DNA of 64,000 nt, from assembly GCA_007570785.1 (NCBI GenBank), contig ML660203.1:9711524-9775523 (forward strand), in the 5' to 3' direction. Each line of letters begins with the position of its first letter. The first letter of the stretch is position 1. This DNA comes from Antilocapra americana (Eukaryota; Chordata; Mammalia; Artiodactyla; Antilocapridae). The notes beneath the pieces were generated by a model that searched no databases, was not told the DNA's origin, and worked only from the letters and a program-made list of their open reading frames with translations. The position numbers and the translations under genes are program-made. Shown piece after piece: positions 22,534 to 33,040 of this stretch.

Positions 22534-23290
22534 AAGAACACTAGTAGCATCTCTTTCCCTAATATATGGTCTCTGACACAGGGCTCCTAAAATGCTAGTA
22601 AATTCCTAAGTGATAAGAGTGTTAGAAACATCTTTTTTTTTTTTAAATGAGGTAACTCTGGGCATGCTCCTGGTTGGCCCCTGGATGAGGGCTAGTCACT
22701 AGAAAGATCAAATCATTATTGAAGCTTGAAATGTTCAGTCTCCCTCAATCCCCACTTCTCTAGAGAGGGGAGAGGGGCTGGAAAGGGAGTTAATAATTTA
22801 TTACACTTACACAAGAAAGCCTCCATAAAAATCCCTATAGCTTGGGTTTGGGGAAGTTTCTGGTGGTGAACACATCCACATACCAGGAGGGTGAAGTACC
22901 CCCACTCCACAGGGACTGGAGCTCCTGTGCTCAGATCCAGCCTTGCTTTACGTAGCTCTTCATTTGGCTGTTCATCTGTATCCTTTATCATATCCTTTAA
23001 TAAACTGGAAAACTTCAGTAAGTTTTCGCTGAGTTCTGTGAGCCACTCTAGCAAATCAATCGAACCCAGGCAGGAAGTTGTTGGAATTGACCAACCTTGT
23101 TGGTTGGAAAAACAGGTGAAAATCTGAGCTTGTGACGGTGTCTGAAGTGGTGTACTGGGGTGTACTCTGTGGCACTGACCTCTTTACTTGCGGAATATGT
23201 TGCTCTTTTCGTGTAGATAATGTCAAAATCGAGTTGAATTGTAGAACAATAACCTGGTGTTGCAGAAAATTGCTTGGTGTGGGGAAATAG

Positions 23291-23682
23291 CCCCACATAA
23301 ATGCTGTCAGTAATGCTGTGAATGTGGCAGAAGTGTGAGATGAGAGTAAAGAAGGCACATAGGAGAGAAAGGCAAGAGGGAAGAACTCAGTTTTTCTCTA
23401 CTCAGGAAGACTAGTAGGTTTTTCTTACATAGCTGGTAAGGATAAAAATTACATCTCAGATTTGAGAATTCTGACGATGGGATGCTGACAGAGACATGAC
23501 TCTTTGGAAGACAAAGAATCTGGACCCCATGGGCAAAGACTGGGGTTATAAGGACACTGTTTAGGATCTCATAGTGAATACTCTTACACAAGTGGTGGGT
23601 GAGAGATGGGGGGAAATGGTCTCCCAGTACCCTACCTATTAATGTAGCTGAGCAGTCTGAGGAAGGACTGAAACAAACCATC
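23291..23682. other. unassigned, possibly ERV internal region
   Basis: Lies between the LTR-like block and a young L1 fragment. The reverse-strand frame at 23307-23684 (125 codons) has no recognisable domain. Confidence 0.25.
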
Positions 23683-23698
23683 AAAAAATGGTGCCTGA

Positions 23699-23943
23699 TA
23701 TTGAAACATATATATTATCATATGTGAAACAGATCACCAGTCCAGGTTCAATGCATGAGACAGGGTGCTTGGGGCTGGTGCACTGGGATGACCCAGAAGG
23801 ATGGGATGGGGAGGGAGGTGGGAGGAGGGTTCAGGATGGGGAACACATATACACCCATGGCGGATCCATGTCAATGTATAGCAAAACCACTACAATATTG
23901 TAAAGTAATTAACCTCCAATTAAAATAAGTAAATTTATATTAA
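23699..23943 (+). mobile_element. ruminant L1 3' fragment, perfect 16-bp TSD
   Basis: 'gaaacatatatattatcata' to a poly(A) after 'aataagtaaatttata'. Identical 'aaaaaatggtgcctga' at 23683-23698 and 23944-23959. Confidence 0.93.
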
Positions 23944-24299
23944 AAAAAATGGTGCCTGAATGGTTGTTGCTCATTCTCCTCAGGATGGGAGAAGGAAGGG
24001 ATGACAATGGACAGCAAGCTCCAGGGCCCCTGTAAAAAGACAATGTGGCAATGGCTAATGAGTCAGGAGTCCCCAAAGCTGAATTAAACATCAGCAATGA
24101 GGACTTGAGTTTTGGGGGAAGTAAGGATATTACAAGTTTGGTTGAACAGAGAACAAGAGGTCCAGCAGAAACAATATAGATTCCTAGAAGGAAAAGGAAA
24201 TCAGAGCACAAGTTAAAGGTTAGAGGCCATTTCCTAGGATGCAGCACCACTTGCCTGATGCAGCTACCAAGTACAACCCTTACATTAAAAAAAAAAAGA

Positions 24300-25250
24300 C
24301 AACTGTTAACCTGCTACTAAACCCTTGTTGAAGCTGAATGCCTGACCCACGAGGTTGTGTAACTCTTCAGCCTGATAGTCCCATTTTGGATGGGTAAACA
24401 AGAACTCTACAGTCAACCAGGGAAGATTTCAAAAGGCCTTGCTAGTCAAGTGGAAATGGTATATTCAAGTGCATAGCTGGGCTGGCTTTAGTGACAAGCC
24501 AACTTTATGTGAAAACTTTCTCCCCTCACTAGTTCACTTGGGCCCTTGATTTGCAGAGGTTCTCCTAAATGCCTAAGCCTGGTTCACTGATTTTTTTTTT
24601 AAGTGAAAATTGATGGTGTTCACTGGCTGGCTGGCTCCAACAATTCTGGAAGACCAACTGCAGTAGGGCCAATTAGCACAATGAGCTGAAATGAAAGCAA
24701 TCATCTTTACCTTAAGACCAGTCATGCTATATATTTTAACTGACTCTTTGGCTGTTCCCAATCTTAGCTGTCTGATTTGCTGCTTGGAAGACGACAGACT
24801 GACAGATGAAAGGAACCCCTCTTTGGGTCATGAACTGTAGGAACAAATTGCAGATGCCAATCAGTATGGATTACTCATGTGATAGACAAAACAAGGGCTC
24901 ATTTTTTTGATAATACCAACTGGAATCAAGCTGCTGATCCAGCTGCTTGCACCATTCAGACTACCACAACTGCTACCTTGATCCAACATCCCACTGGACA
25001 TGGTAGCACATCATACATGGACTGGGCACACGTTTCTACGTAGATTCTACATTTCTGATGTAGGAGCTACCACTGCATGCCAGACTTGTGACTTCTGTCA
25101 GAAGTTGGCTTATTTGTCTCATGGTGAATACAGGCCATATTGCAATGGGTATTGACCCCACTGGTTCCTGGGGAATTGATGAATCAGAATCTTTGAACCC
25201 ATCTGAGGGTTTCTCATTGATGGCGATTCATTCTTAAAGTATGATTTTGC
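24300..25250 (+). pseudogene. ERV-L-like pol remnant: RNase H and integrase zinc-binding region
   Basis: Conceptual translation in shifting frames recovers short landmarks: 'YILTDSLAV' near 24730 (the RNase H 'TDS' active-site region), and near 24970-25110 a histidine-rich 'TWTGH' followed by 'CDFCQ', the His/Cys pairing of an integrase N-terminal zinc finger. Many stops and frameshifts; no frame exceeds about 60 codons. It continues in the same orientation at 26880-27480, after a 1.4-kb L1M insertion. Confidence 0.6.
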
Positions 25251-25446
25251 TGTTTTAGTCTGATCAGCCAATTCTGGCCCTTAAAACTAACATGACTTTG
25301 GCTTTCTGGACGATGATGATAATAATGCACCTTTTATGATAAAAATTCATTCAACAATGGAATAATAGTCAAAATATTTGATAGACATTTCATTCCCCTT
25401 ATCCCCAGACTGCTGGCATCATTGAGGGATGGAATAAAACATTTAA

Positions 25447-26875
25447 AAGAATAATGGCTTTATAGAGACATAACTCACATATATAAAATTCACCCTTTTG
25501 AAATGTACAATTTCAGTGGTTTTAGCATTTTCACAGAATCATGCAACCATCATACAATATGTAGATTTTTGTGACTGGTTTCTTTCATTTAGCATAATGT
25601 TTTCAAATTTCATCCATGTTGTAGCATGCATCAGTACATTCTTTTTCAAGGCTAAATAACATTCCATTTTATGGATATGCTACATTTTCACTTATATATT
25701 CATTTGTTGACAGGAATTTTTGTTGTTTCCACTTTTTGGCTAGTTTGAATAATACTGCTATGAACATTTGTGTAAAAAATTTGTGGATATATGTTCATTT
25801 ATTTTGGGTATATACCTAGGAGTGGAATTATTGGGTCACATGATAACTCTGTTTAACATTTTGAGACACTGTCGAACTATTTTCCAAAGTGTCTGTACAG
25901 TTTTGCAATCATGTCCAGCAATGCACAAGTGTTCCAACTTTTCCACATCCTTGCTAAATTTGCTACTTTCTTTTTGATTACAGCCATCCTAATGGGTGTG
26001 AAATGCCACCTTTTGGTTATTTCCGTAATGGGTAATGACACTGAGCATCTTTTCATGTGCTTATAGTTCATTAGTACATCTTCTTTGGAGAAATGTCTAT
26101 TCATATCCTTTGCTCATTTTAAAATAGGATCATTTAATTTTTTGTTGTTGAGTTATAAGAGTTATTAATATTTATATATTCTGGATACAACATCCTAACC
26201 AGATAAATGATTTGCAAATATTTTCTCTCTTCTGTGGGTAATCTTTTCACTTTCTTGATGGGGTCCTTTTTTAAAAATTTGATGAAGCCTACTTTATCTA
26301 TTTTTCTCTTCATTTGTTGTTTTAGTGTCATATTAAAGAAACACTGCCTAAACTAACATCACAAAGAATTATGTTTTATAATTTTAAATCTTATATTTAG
26401 GTCTACGATCCACTATGAATTAACTCTTGTATGTGTTATGAGGTAGGGGTCTGGTTTCAATCTTTTAACTCTGGCTGTTCAGTTTTCCTAGCACTATTTG
26501 TTGAAAAGACTGCTCTTTCCCCCATTGAATGATCTTGTCATGCATGTCAACAATCAACTGACCATAGATGGATGGGCTTATTTACAAACACTTAATTCCA
26601 TTTCAGGGCTTCCCTTATAACTCAGTTGGTAAAGTATACGCCTGCAATGCAAGAGATCCAAGTTCAATTCCTGGGTCCGGAAGATCCCCTGGAGAAGGAA
26701 ATGGCAACCAACTCCAGTATTCTTGCCTGGAAAATCCCATGGACAGAGGAGCCTGGAGGGCTACGGTCCATGAGGTCACAAGAGTTGGACATGACTTAGT
26801 GACTAAACCCCCACCACCGATTCTATTCCATTGACCTATATATCTATCCTTATGGCAGTGCTATAATTGTTAATT
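25447..26875 (-). mobile_element. old L1M 3' portion, antisense, split by Bov-tA
   Basis: Ordered antisense L1 words: 'aacattccattttatggata' (ORF2 C-terminal region), 'ggagtggaattattgggtca', 'gcatcttttcatgtgcttat', 'tttgtatgtgttatgagg'-like downstream. The reverse-strand frame at 25877-26104 begins in the conserved 'HFSKED' region of ORF2. It resumes after the Bov-tA with 'attctattccattgacctat'. Confidence 0.85.
26606..26815 (+). repeat. Bov-tA SINE
   Basis: 'gggcttcccttataactcag' to 'cttagtgactaaacccccac'; inserted in the antisense L1M. Confidence 0.92.
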
Positions 26876-26879
26876 TTAT

Positions 26880-27480
26880 GCATCAACTTGACTAGACCAC
26901 AGGTGCCTGGAAATTTAACTAAACTTTATTACCGGGTATGTTTGTGAGAGTGATTTAGGTTATTCATGGACTCAGCAACATGGACTTCCATTCCCTCAGG
27001 GCAATCTGGCTACAGCCACCACTAGGTCCCTGATCCGCCAGCAGAAGAGACCAATATTGAGTTCCCAATATGGTACCATTCCCTGGGGTGATCAACGAGG
27101 TACCTGGTAGCAGGTTGACTACTTTGAACTACCTCCATCATGGAAGGGGTAGCATTTTGTTCCTACTGAAATAGGCACTTAATCTGGATACAGATTTGCC
27201 TTCACTGCACACATTGCTTCTGTCATAACTACCATCCATGGATTTACAGAATGCCATTTCCAATGTAGTATTCCACACAGCATTACTTCTGATCAAGGAA
27301 CTTGTTTCACCAGGGGACAAAAGCACAGAAATGAGCCCACCCCCATTGAATTCACTGGTTTTATCATATTCCCCAATATCCTGAAGAAGTGGGATTGACA
27401 GAATGGTGGAATGGGCTTTTGAAGACTCAGTTACAGAGCCAGGTAGGTGGCAGTATCTTGCAGAGTCAGGTAAGGTTCAC
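26880..27480 (+). pseudogene. ERV-L-like integrase core remnant
   Basis: Translation gives 'GYRFAFTAH', 'TTIHGFTEC' and 'ITSDQGTCF', then, after a frameshift, 'GLTEWWNGLLKTQLQ'. These are the two late catalytic blocks of a retroviral integrase core (second Asp in 'SDQG', Glu in 'TEWWNG') in the style of class III ERV-L elements. Stops and a frameshift between the blocks make it non-functional. Same strand as the RNase H remnant at 24.3-25.25 kb. Confidence 0.7.
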
Positions 27481-27628
27481 CAGAAGGCTTTACCCAGCCT
27501 CTTGTATCCACAGGTTCTACATCTGTGGATTCAACCCCTGAGGGTCAAAAATATTTTTTTAAGATTCCAGGAAGTTCCAAAAAGCAAAACTTGAACTTGG
27601 CATGCACTAGCAGCTATTTACATAGCAT

Positions 27629-27835
27629 GGCTCTGGTGGTAAAGAACCTGCATGCCAATGCAGGAGCCACAAGAGACCTGGGTTTTATCCCTGGGTCGGC
27701 AAGATCCCCTGGGGGAGGAAATGGCAATCCACTCCAGTATTATTGCCTGGAGAATCCCATGGACAGAGGAGCCAAGTGGGCTACAGTCCACGGGGTCGCA
27801 GAGAGTTGGACACAACTTCAGGACAGCATGCATGC
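27629..27835 (+). repeat. Bov-tA SINE with 9-bp TSD
   Basis: Bov-tA whose head starts late ('gctctggtggtaaagaacct'). 'acatagcat' repeats at 27620-27628 and 27836-27844. Confidence 0.9.
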
Positions 27836-27856
27836 ACATAGCATTTACATTATATT

Positions 27857-28332
27857 CAGTTCAGTTCAGAGGCTCAGTCATGTCTGACTCTTTGTGACCC
27901 CATGGACTGCAGCACACCAGCCTTCCCTGTCCTTCACCAACTCTTGGAGCTTGCACAAATTCATGTGCATCAAGTCGGTGATGCCATCCAACCATCTCAT
28001 CCTCTGTCGTCCCCTTCTCCTCCTGCCTTCAATCTTTCCCAGCATCACGGTCTTTTCCAATAAGTTAGTTCTTCACAACAGAACACCAGGTATTGGAGCT
28101 TCAGCTTCAGCATCAGTCCTTCCAATGAATATTCAGGGTTCATTTCCTTTAGGATGGATTGGTTGGATCTCCTTGCTGTCCAAGGGACTCTCAAGAGTCT
28201 TCTCCAACACCACAGTTCAAAAGCATCAGTTCTTTGGCACTCAGCTTTCTTTATGGTCCAACTCTCACATCCATACATGACTACTGGAAAAACCATAGCT
28301 TTGACTATAAGGACCTGTGTCAGCAAAGTAAA
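27857..28332 (-). mobile_element. BovB LINE 3' end, antisense
   Basis: 'ttcagttcagttcagaggct' through 'ccatacatgactactggaaa' to 'cagcaaagtaa'. Reverse-strand frames at 27878-28060 and 28045-28326 are BovB C-terminal coding remains. Confidence 0.92.
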
Positions 28333-28493
28333 TAATCTAAGAGATGATTATCTAAGTATACCAGAGGATGGGAGTATATAATATGCAAACACACCATTTT
28401 ATGTAAGGGATTTGAGAAGCTGCAGATTTTGTTATCTATGAGGGAGGAGATGTCCAGGAACCAATCTTCTGCAAACACCCAAGGACGACTGTA

Positions 28494-28935
28494 CAGTTGA
28501 CCCTTGAACAACTTGGGAGTTGGGGTGCCTACCCTCTGAGCTTCCCTCATAGCTCAGTTGTTAAAGAATCCACCTGCAATGCAAGAATTTGCCTGTGACA
28601 CAGGAGATTTGGGTTCGATTCCTAGATCTAGAAGATCTCTTGGAGAAGGGAATGGCAACCCACTCCAGTATTCTTGCCTGGAAAAATCCCATGGACAGAG
28701 GAGCCTGGCGAGCTACAGTCCATGGGGTCGCAAGAGTCGGACACAACTTAGTGACTAAACTACCACCCTCTGAGCAGTTGAAAATCTTCATATAACTTTA
28801 CAGTTGGCCCTCCAAATCCACAATTCCATGGATGGTGTAGTACTGTGGTGCCTATTTATTGAAAAAAATCTGTGTATAAGTGTACTTGTGTAGTTCAAAT
28901 CCATGTTGTTCAAGAGTCATCTGTAGAGGTTCTGA
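28494..28935. repeat. Tigger-family DNA transposon remnant B, split by Bov-tA
   Basis: Terminal inverted repeat visible: 'cagttgacccttgaacaac' on the left against 'gttgttcaagagtcatctg' on the right (one mismatch in the core). Also 'aaaatctgtgtataagtg'. It abuts remnant A on the left and the Tigger1-like element on the right. Confidence 0.75.
28541..28764 (+). repeat. Bov-tA SINE with perfect 10-bp TSD
   Basis: Identical 'accctctgag' at 28531-28540 and 28765-28774. The head carries an extra 'aatgcaagaatttgcctgtg' segment. Confidence 0.92.
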
Positions 28936-29056
28936 ATCAGTGTCCTCACTTTTTTGTGCTTCATTTTATTGCTGTTTAAAGATACTACATTTTTTACAAA
29001 TTGAGTGTTTGTGGCAACATTATGTGGAACAAATTTGTTGGCACCATTTTCCCAAT

Positions 29057-30422
29057 AGCATCAGTTTTTTTTTAATTTTTTTTAAATTTATTTCTTTTTT
29101 TTTACTTTATTAAAATACTGAGTTTATTTCACATGTATATTTTTGTCTCCCCACCATTTCCATCTGTCTGACCACCACTACTGCTATTCCTATCATAACA
29201 TTCCATACATACTTAAAACCAAGCAAAGGGTGGAGTTCCATCTTTAAAAACTAAACAGGCATTTTGGACAACACATTCTTGGCAATGGAACATGGACAAC
29301 ATTTATCAGACACGGTAGGGAAAGTTCTCACTCTGCATTATAAAAAGGACAGCCAGATATCAACTGTTACAGAAATGAAATAAGACGGAAAATTTTTAAC
29401 AAACTGTTTAAACTATTTTCTTAAAGAGACTTCCTCCACTGCCAGAGATCTTGAATAGCCTCCTGGTCAGTCATCCGGAAACAATTCTTCACATAATTGA
29501 TAAACTTGGCTTCCACTTTGGGAAGAGAACCACCTTTTTCTATACTTGCTTGCATTTTTGCTTTAATGTCTTCTACACAGCTAGGTCCTTTCAGTGTTTT
29601 GGGTGTTTTTTCCTGTTTTTTGAAGGATTCTTGACCTTTTGATCTTGGTGTTGACGGTTTTGAGTCTTTCCCATTTTGGTTCGATTTTTGTGCATTTTTG
29701 GCTGGAGTATCTCGTACAGATTTCTTTACTGGAGCTTTTTCTTCAACTTCCTCATCAAAATCGTCATCATCATCATCTTCATCATCATCATCATCGTCAT
29801 CTTCATCATCATCTTCATCTTCATCAGCAGCAAGCTTTACTTTTTTCTGGGGCACCTTGCTACCACTTGCAGGTGCAGAACGCTTCCCAGATATACTCAG
29901 GAGTTTCACGTCCTCCTCCTCTTCATCCTCTGACTCCACATCTTCCTCTACAGCTACTAAGTGCTGTCCACTGATATGCACAGGCCCTGAACCACACTTC
30001 AACCGTAAGACCACAGGTGGTGTAATTTCAAAGCCTCCAAGAGAAATCGTTGGCTGTACAGACATTTTCAAAGTTGCCAGTGTTACTTTAATTGGACTGC
30101 CTTCATAATTCATTGCCTCTGCTTCAACAATGTGTAACTCATCCTTTGCTCCAGCCCCTAAACTGACCGTTCTTAAAGATAACTGGTGCTCATTTTCATC
30201 ATTATCCACCTTGAAGTGATAATCTCTGTCAGCCTTCAGTTCACAACCGAAAAGGTAGTTCTGGGGCCTCAAGGGGCTCATGTCCATGTCCATCGAATCC
30301 TCCATGGGTTGGCGGCAAGCACTTCTGTGGGAGAGAAGCCGGACAGAATCAAACGACTACTATTCGAACGAGCAGCAGCCGCGCAGGACGGAATCACACC
30401 AGGGAAAGCAGCATCAGTTTTT
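29057..30422 (-). pseudogene. NPM1: NPM1 processed retrocopy (whole insertion with TSD)
   Basis: Reverse-strand copy of a complete spliced NPM1 mRNA. It has about 104 nt of 5' UTR (30306-30409), the full coding frame, about 310 nt of 3' UTR with AATAAA signals (reverse strand at 29106-29111 and 29123-29128), and an imperfect poly(A) tail seen as T-rich 29065-29103. Identical 'agcatcagttttt' at 29057-29069 and 30410-30422 brackets it, although the last T's overlap the tail. No introns. All are marks of L1-mediated retroposition, here into a Tigger1-like element. Confidence 0.95.
29421..30305 (-). CDS. NPM1: nucleophosmin (NPM1) retrocopy, intact 294-codon frame
   Basis: Encodes a full-length nucleophosmin-like protein, the usual 294 residues. 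In order: N-terminal nucleoplasmin core about 15-118 ('[19 protein letters not shown]'), a first acidic patch about 120-132, a basic nuclear localisation segment 150-158 ('KVPQKKVKL'), a long Asp/Glu tract 161-189, a Lys/Ser-rich linker with 'DTPAKNAQ' (CDK-type site), and the C-terminal nucleolar three-helix domain about 243-294. W288 and W290 in 'LWQWRKSL' are kept. The family is a nucleolar histone chaperone involved in ribosome biogenesis and centrosome control. The start is the ATG giving 'MEDSMDMDM', preceded by retained 5' UTR. No stop or frameshift. It sits in transposon DNA with no obvious promoter, so expression is unknown; it may be a young pseudogene or a retrogene. From memory, a few residues differ from mammalian NPM1 (for example 'GPSC' where I recall 'GPSS'). 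Confidence 0.9.
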   Translation of the reverse strand: MEDSMDMDMSPLRPQNYLFGCELKADRDYHFKVDNDENEHQLSLRTVSLGAGAKDELHIVEAEAMNYEGSPIKVTLATLKMSVQPTISLGGFEITPPVVLRLKCGSGPVHISGQHLVAVEEDVESEDEEEEDVKLLSISGKRSAPASGSKVPQKKVKLAADEDEDDDEDDDDDDDEDDDDDDFDEEVEEKAPVKKSVRDTPAKNAQKSNQNGKDSKPSTPRSKGQESFKKQEKTPKTLKGPSCVEDIKAKMQASIEKGGSLPKVEAKFINYVKNCFRMTDQEAIQDLWQWRKSL

Positions 30423-30502
30423 AGTTAAACTATGTACATGGTTTTTTAGGCATAAAGCTATCACACACTTCAGTAGACTACAGTGTGGTGTATACGTAAC
30501 TT

Positions 30503-30717
30503 AAAAAAAAAATTATTTGGCTGTGCCAGGTCTTTGTTGCAGCACGCAGGATCTTTTTTTTTTTTTCTAGCTGTGGCATGAGGGAACTTTAGTTGCAGCA
30601 TGTGAACACTTGGTTGTGGCATGTGGGATCTAGTTCTCTGACCCGAGATTGAACTTAGGCTCCCTACATTGGGAATGCAGAGTCTTAGTGACCGGACCAT
30701 CAGGTAAGTCCCTAGAT
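30503..30717 (-). repeat. CHR-type SINE, antisense, with short TSD
   Basis: Poly(A) side 'taaaaaaaaaattatttggc', then 'ggtctttgttgcagcacgca' and 'gattgaacttaggctcccta', the reverse complement of a CHR-type SINE. 'gtaactt' occurs on both sides (30496-30502, 30718-30724), interrupting the Tigger1-like element. Confidence 0.8.
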
Positions 30718-30833
30718 GTAACTTTTATATGCACTGGGAAACCAAAAATCTGTGTGACTTGCTTTATTGCAATACTTGCTTGTTGTAGTGGTCTGAAACA
30801 ATCTGCAATATCTCCAAAGTATGCCTATGTGTG

Positions 30834-31041
30834 GGCTTCCCTGGTGGCTCAGACAGTAAAGAATCTGTATGCCATGCAGGAGACCTAGGTTCCATCCCTG
30901 GGTCCAGAAGATCCCCTGGAGAATGGAATGGCAACCCACTCCAGTACTCTTGCCTGGAGAATCCCATGGACAGAGGAGCCTGGCGGGCTATAGTCCATGG
31001 GGTTGCGAAGAGTCGGACATGATTGAAGCAACTTAGCACAT
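30834..31041 (+). repeat. Bov-tA SINE
   Basis: Near-consensus from 'ggcttccctggtggctcaga' to 'gattgaagcaacttagcaca'. Lies exactly between two oppositely oriented Tigger1-like pieces. Confidence 0.93.
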
Positions 31042-31043
31042 AT

Positions 31044-31228
31044 ATAAAAGTTATGTTTACTCTATATTGTAGTCTATGAGGTGTGCAATAGTATTATGTT
31101 TAAAAAATTTACCTTGATTTAAAAATAATGCCATTGGAAAAATGGCGCCAGTCAATTTGCTCAATGCAGGATGGCCACAAATCTTCAATGTGTAAAAAAG
31201 AGCATGTAGGGTAAAATGAGGTACACCT
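31044..31228. repeat. second Tigger1-like remnant, inverted relative to the first
   Basis: 'ataaaagttatgtttactct' is the reverse complement of the right-arm words at about 30490-30728 of the first copy; then 'ttggaaaaatggcgccagtc' and 'gccacaaatcttcaatgtgt' give the other end. Interior deleted. Confidence 0.75.
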
Positions 31229-31234
31229 GTATTA

Positions 31235-32110
31235 TATATTTTCAGTCATTTTTCTCTGTTTCGGTTTCTATTTCTATGTATTCACATTCACTAATCTCTT
31301 CTACAACAACTAATATGCCATTAATCTCAACCAATATATTTTTCATTTCTATAAATTTGACTTGGGTCTTTTTATATCTTCTATGTCTCCACTTTACATG
31401 CTCAATCTTTTCTTTAGCCCCTTGTACATAAGGCATACAAACAACGGCTATTTTAATGTCCTTGCTACAGATTCTGATGTATGTATCATTTCTGGGTTGA
31501 TTTCTATTGATCGACTTTTGTTCAAATTATAAGTCCTACTTTCCTGCTTCTTTGAATGTGTGGTAAGTTTTGTTTGGATAGCCATATATTGCAAATTTCA
31601 CCTTGTTGTGTGCTGTGTATTTTTTGTATTCCTGTAAATATTCTTGAGCTTTGTTTTGGGTACTTGGAAACATTTTTATTCTTTCTGGTCTTGATATTAA
31701 ACTTTGTTAGGCTAGACCAGAGTAACCTTTAGCCTGGGCCTAATTTCTTCACAGTATTAAGGCAAAACCCTTCTGAGTACTCATCCTGATGCCATGTGAA
31801 TTATGAGTTTTTCCACTTTGAATGGTAGGAATAGGCAATAGTTCCTACCATGTGATCTTGGTGTCTCCTGACTAATCCTTTTCAGTAGTTCTCTTCTCAG
31901 CCTTGGATAGTTTTCCCACATTCTGCTCTATACTCTAGGAGGGATCTTCTGAATATTTCTGGCATTCCTTCTCTATGCAGCAATCTCTTCTCTAAAACTC
32001 TGCCCCAAAAGCTATATGTGCTTTGATATCTAAATACTCCCCTCATCTTCTCTATTCAACTCAAAGTGATTGCCAGTTTGCCTGGTTTCCCCTGTGTTAC
32101 ACAATGGACT
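31235..32110 (-). mobile_element. old L1-type LINE sequence, antisense
   Basis: 'tcctgcttctttgaatgtgt', 'tgtattcctgtaaatattct', 'gagctttgttttgggtactt', 'acccttctgagtactcatcc' and 'gaattatgagtttttccact' resemble the antisense 5'/ORF1 portion of old L1M or HAL1-type elements. No coding capacity. Confidence 0.5.
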
Positions 32111-32419
32111 GGAAACTTTCCAGTCATTAAGCTAAGAAAACTGTAAGAATCATTTGTTTCCCATCTTTCAGGACTCACTGCCTTTCATAACATGATATCC
32201 AATGAATTTTTTTTTTCAGATTTTTGTTACTTTTTAAAGTTGTTTTAGGTGTAAATTTAGTCCAGTTATTCCAGCTTGGCTGGTTGTGTTCATTCTATTT
32301 GAGGTTAATAAAATTAAGGTACCATATTCTTAAACATCTGTAAGAGTCAAGTATGTGCTATGTTAAACTTACAGTATTTACTATAGAAAATTTACAGTAT
32401 TATACCTCTTAGGGTAAGT

Positions 32420-32910
32420 AATCAAGTGTTAAAAGCACGCCTTTGGAGTTAAAGTCAGACAACTTGTATTTAAATTCTATCTTTATCATTTACTAGCTAT
32501 GTAACCATAGAAAGGCAATTTTAGCTCTTTGAGCTTCAGTTTTCTCGTCTGTAAAATGAGAATATTAATACCTATTTATTGGAGTTGTGAGCATTAATCG
32601 AAACAACCAATACAAAATATCTACCCTAATGGCTGCTGCTGCTGCTGTCGCGTCAGTCGTGTCCGACTCTGTGCGACCCCATGGACGGCAGCCCACCAGG
32701 CTCCCCTGTCTGGGATTCTCCAGGCAAGAACACTGGAGTGGGGTGCCATTTCCTTCTCCAGTGCATGAAAGTGAAAAGTGAAAGTGAAGTCGCTCAGTCG
32801 TGTCCGACTCTTCGCCTACCAGGCTCCTCCGTCCATGGGATTCTCCAGGCAAGAGTACTGGAGTGGGGTGCCGCTAGTACATAGTAAAATCTCAATAAAT
32901 GGGAACTGTA
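32420..32910 (-). repeat. MIR SINE, antisense, split by BOVA2
   Basis: 'ggagttaaagtcagacaact', 'tcatttactagctatgtaac', 'tcgtctgtaaaatgagaata' on the left; 'agtacatagtaaaatctcaa' with 'taaatggg' on the right of the BOVA2. Confidence 0.8.
32627..32873 (-). repeat. BOVA2 SINE, antisense, low divergence
   Basis: Starts with (CTG)n 'ggctgctgctgctgctgtcg', then 'gtgtccgactctgtgcgacc', 'agtgaaaagtgaaagtgaag' linker and the second monomer. Many CpGs remain, indicating youth. The second monomer has a short deletion. Confidence 0.93.
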
Positions 32911-33040
32911 CCTCAATAAAAGGTACTTACTAGTACCACTAGTTTCTGCATGTGTATTCTAATTTAGTAAACTATAAGCCAAGTGAGGACATTGCTCCTT
33001 TATTGCAAAGCTGTTACTTGCTTTAAAATTAAATTTTGTG

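Larger units (their letters stand above)
21745..23290 (+). repeat. endogenous retroviral LTR-like sequence, split by BovB
   Basis: Repeated 'ttcctaagtgataag' words at 21834 and 22603; then 'ctccataaaaatccctatag', 'taataaactggaaaacttc' (polyadenylation signal) and 'gagttctgtgagccactcta' follow in the order of a mammalian ERV LTR. A BovB sits at 21860-22533. Family name uncertain. Proximity to the ERV-L-like pol remnant at 24.3-27.5 kb suggests it is that provirus' 5' LTR, which is inference. Confidence 0.55.
27500..28493. repeat. Tigger-family DNA transposon remnant A, split by Bov-tA and BovB
   Basis: Left end 'ttgtatccacaggttctaca' and 'aaaaagcaaaacttgaactt'; right end 'ttgttatctatgagg' to 'aaggacgactgta'. 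This is the terminal-repeat layout of non-autonomous Tigger/MER-type elements. Insertions at 27629-27835 and 27857-28332. Confidence 0.65.
28945..30833. repeat. Tigger1-like DNA transposon remnant, host of the NPM1 retrocopy
   Basis: Left end 'tgcttcattttattgctgtt' and 'gtttgtggcaacattatgtg'; right end 'atatgcactgggaaaccaaa', 'tgtgacttgctttattgcaa' and 'aatatctccaaagtatgcct'. These are the two ends of a Tigger1-like element with the transposase interior deleted. The NPM1 copy and a CHR SINE were inserted later. Confidence 0.8.

Noticed and set aside
29639..30108. Plus-strand frames rich in Ser, His or Ile opposite NPM1
   Set aside because: They are antisense shadows of the NPM1 acidic tract (GAT/GAC repeats read as TCA/ATC/CAT) and have no independent support.
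28945..30833. Tigger1-like element as an active or exapted transposase gene
   Set aside because: Only the terminal regions remain; no transposase frame is present.
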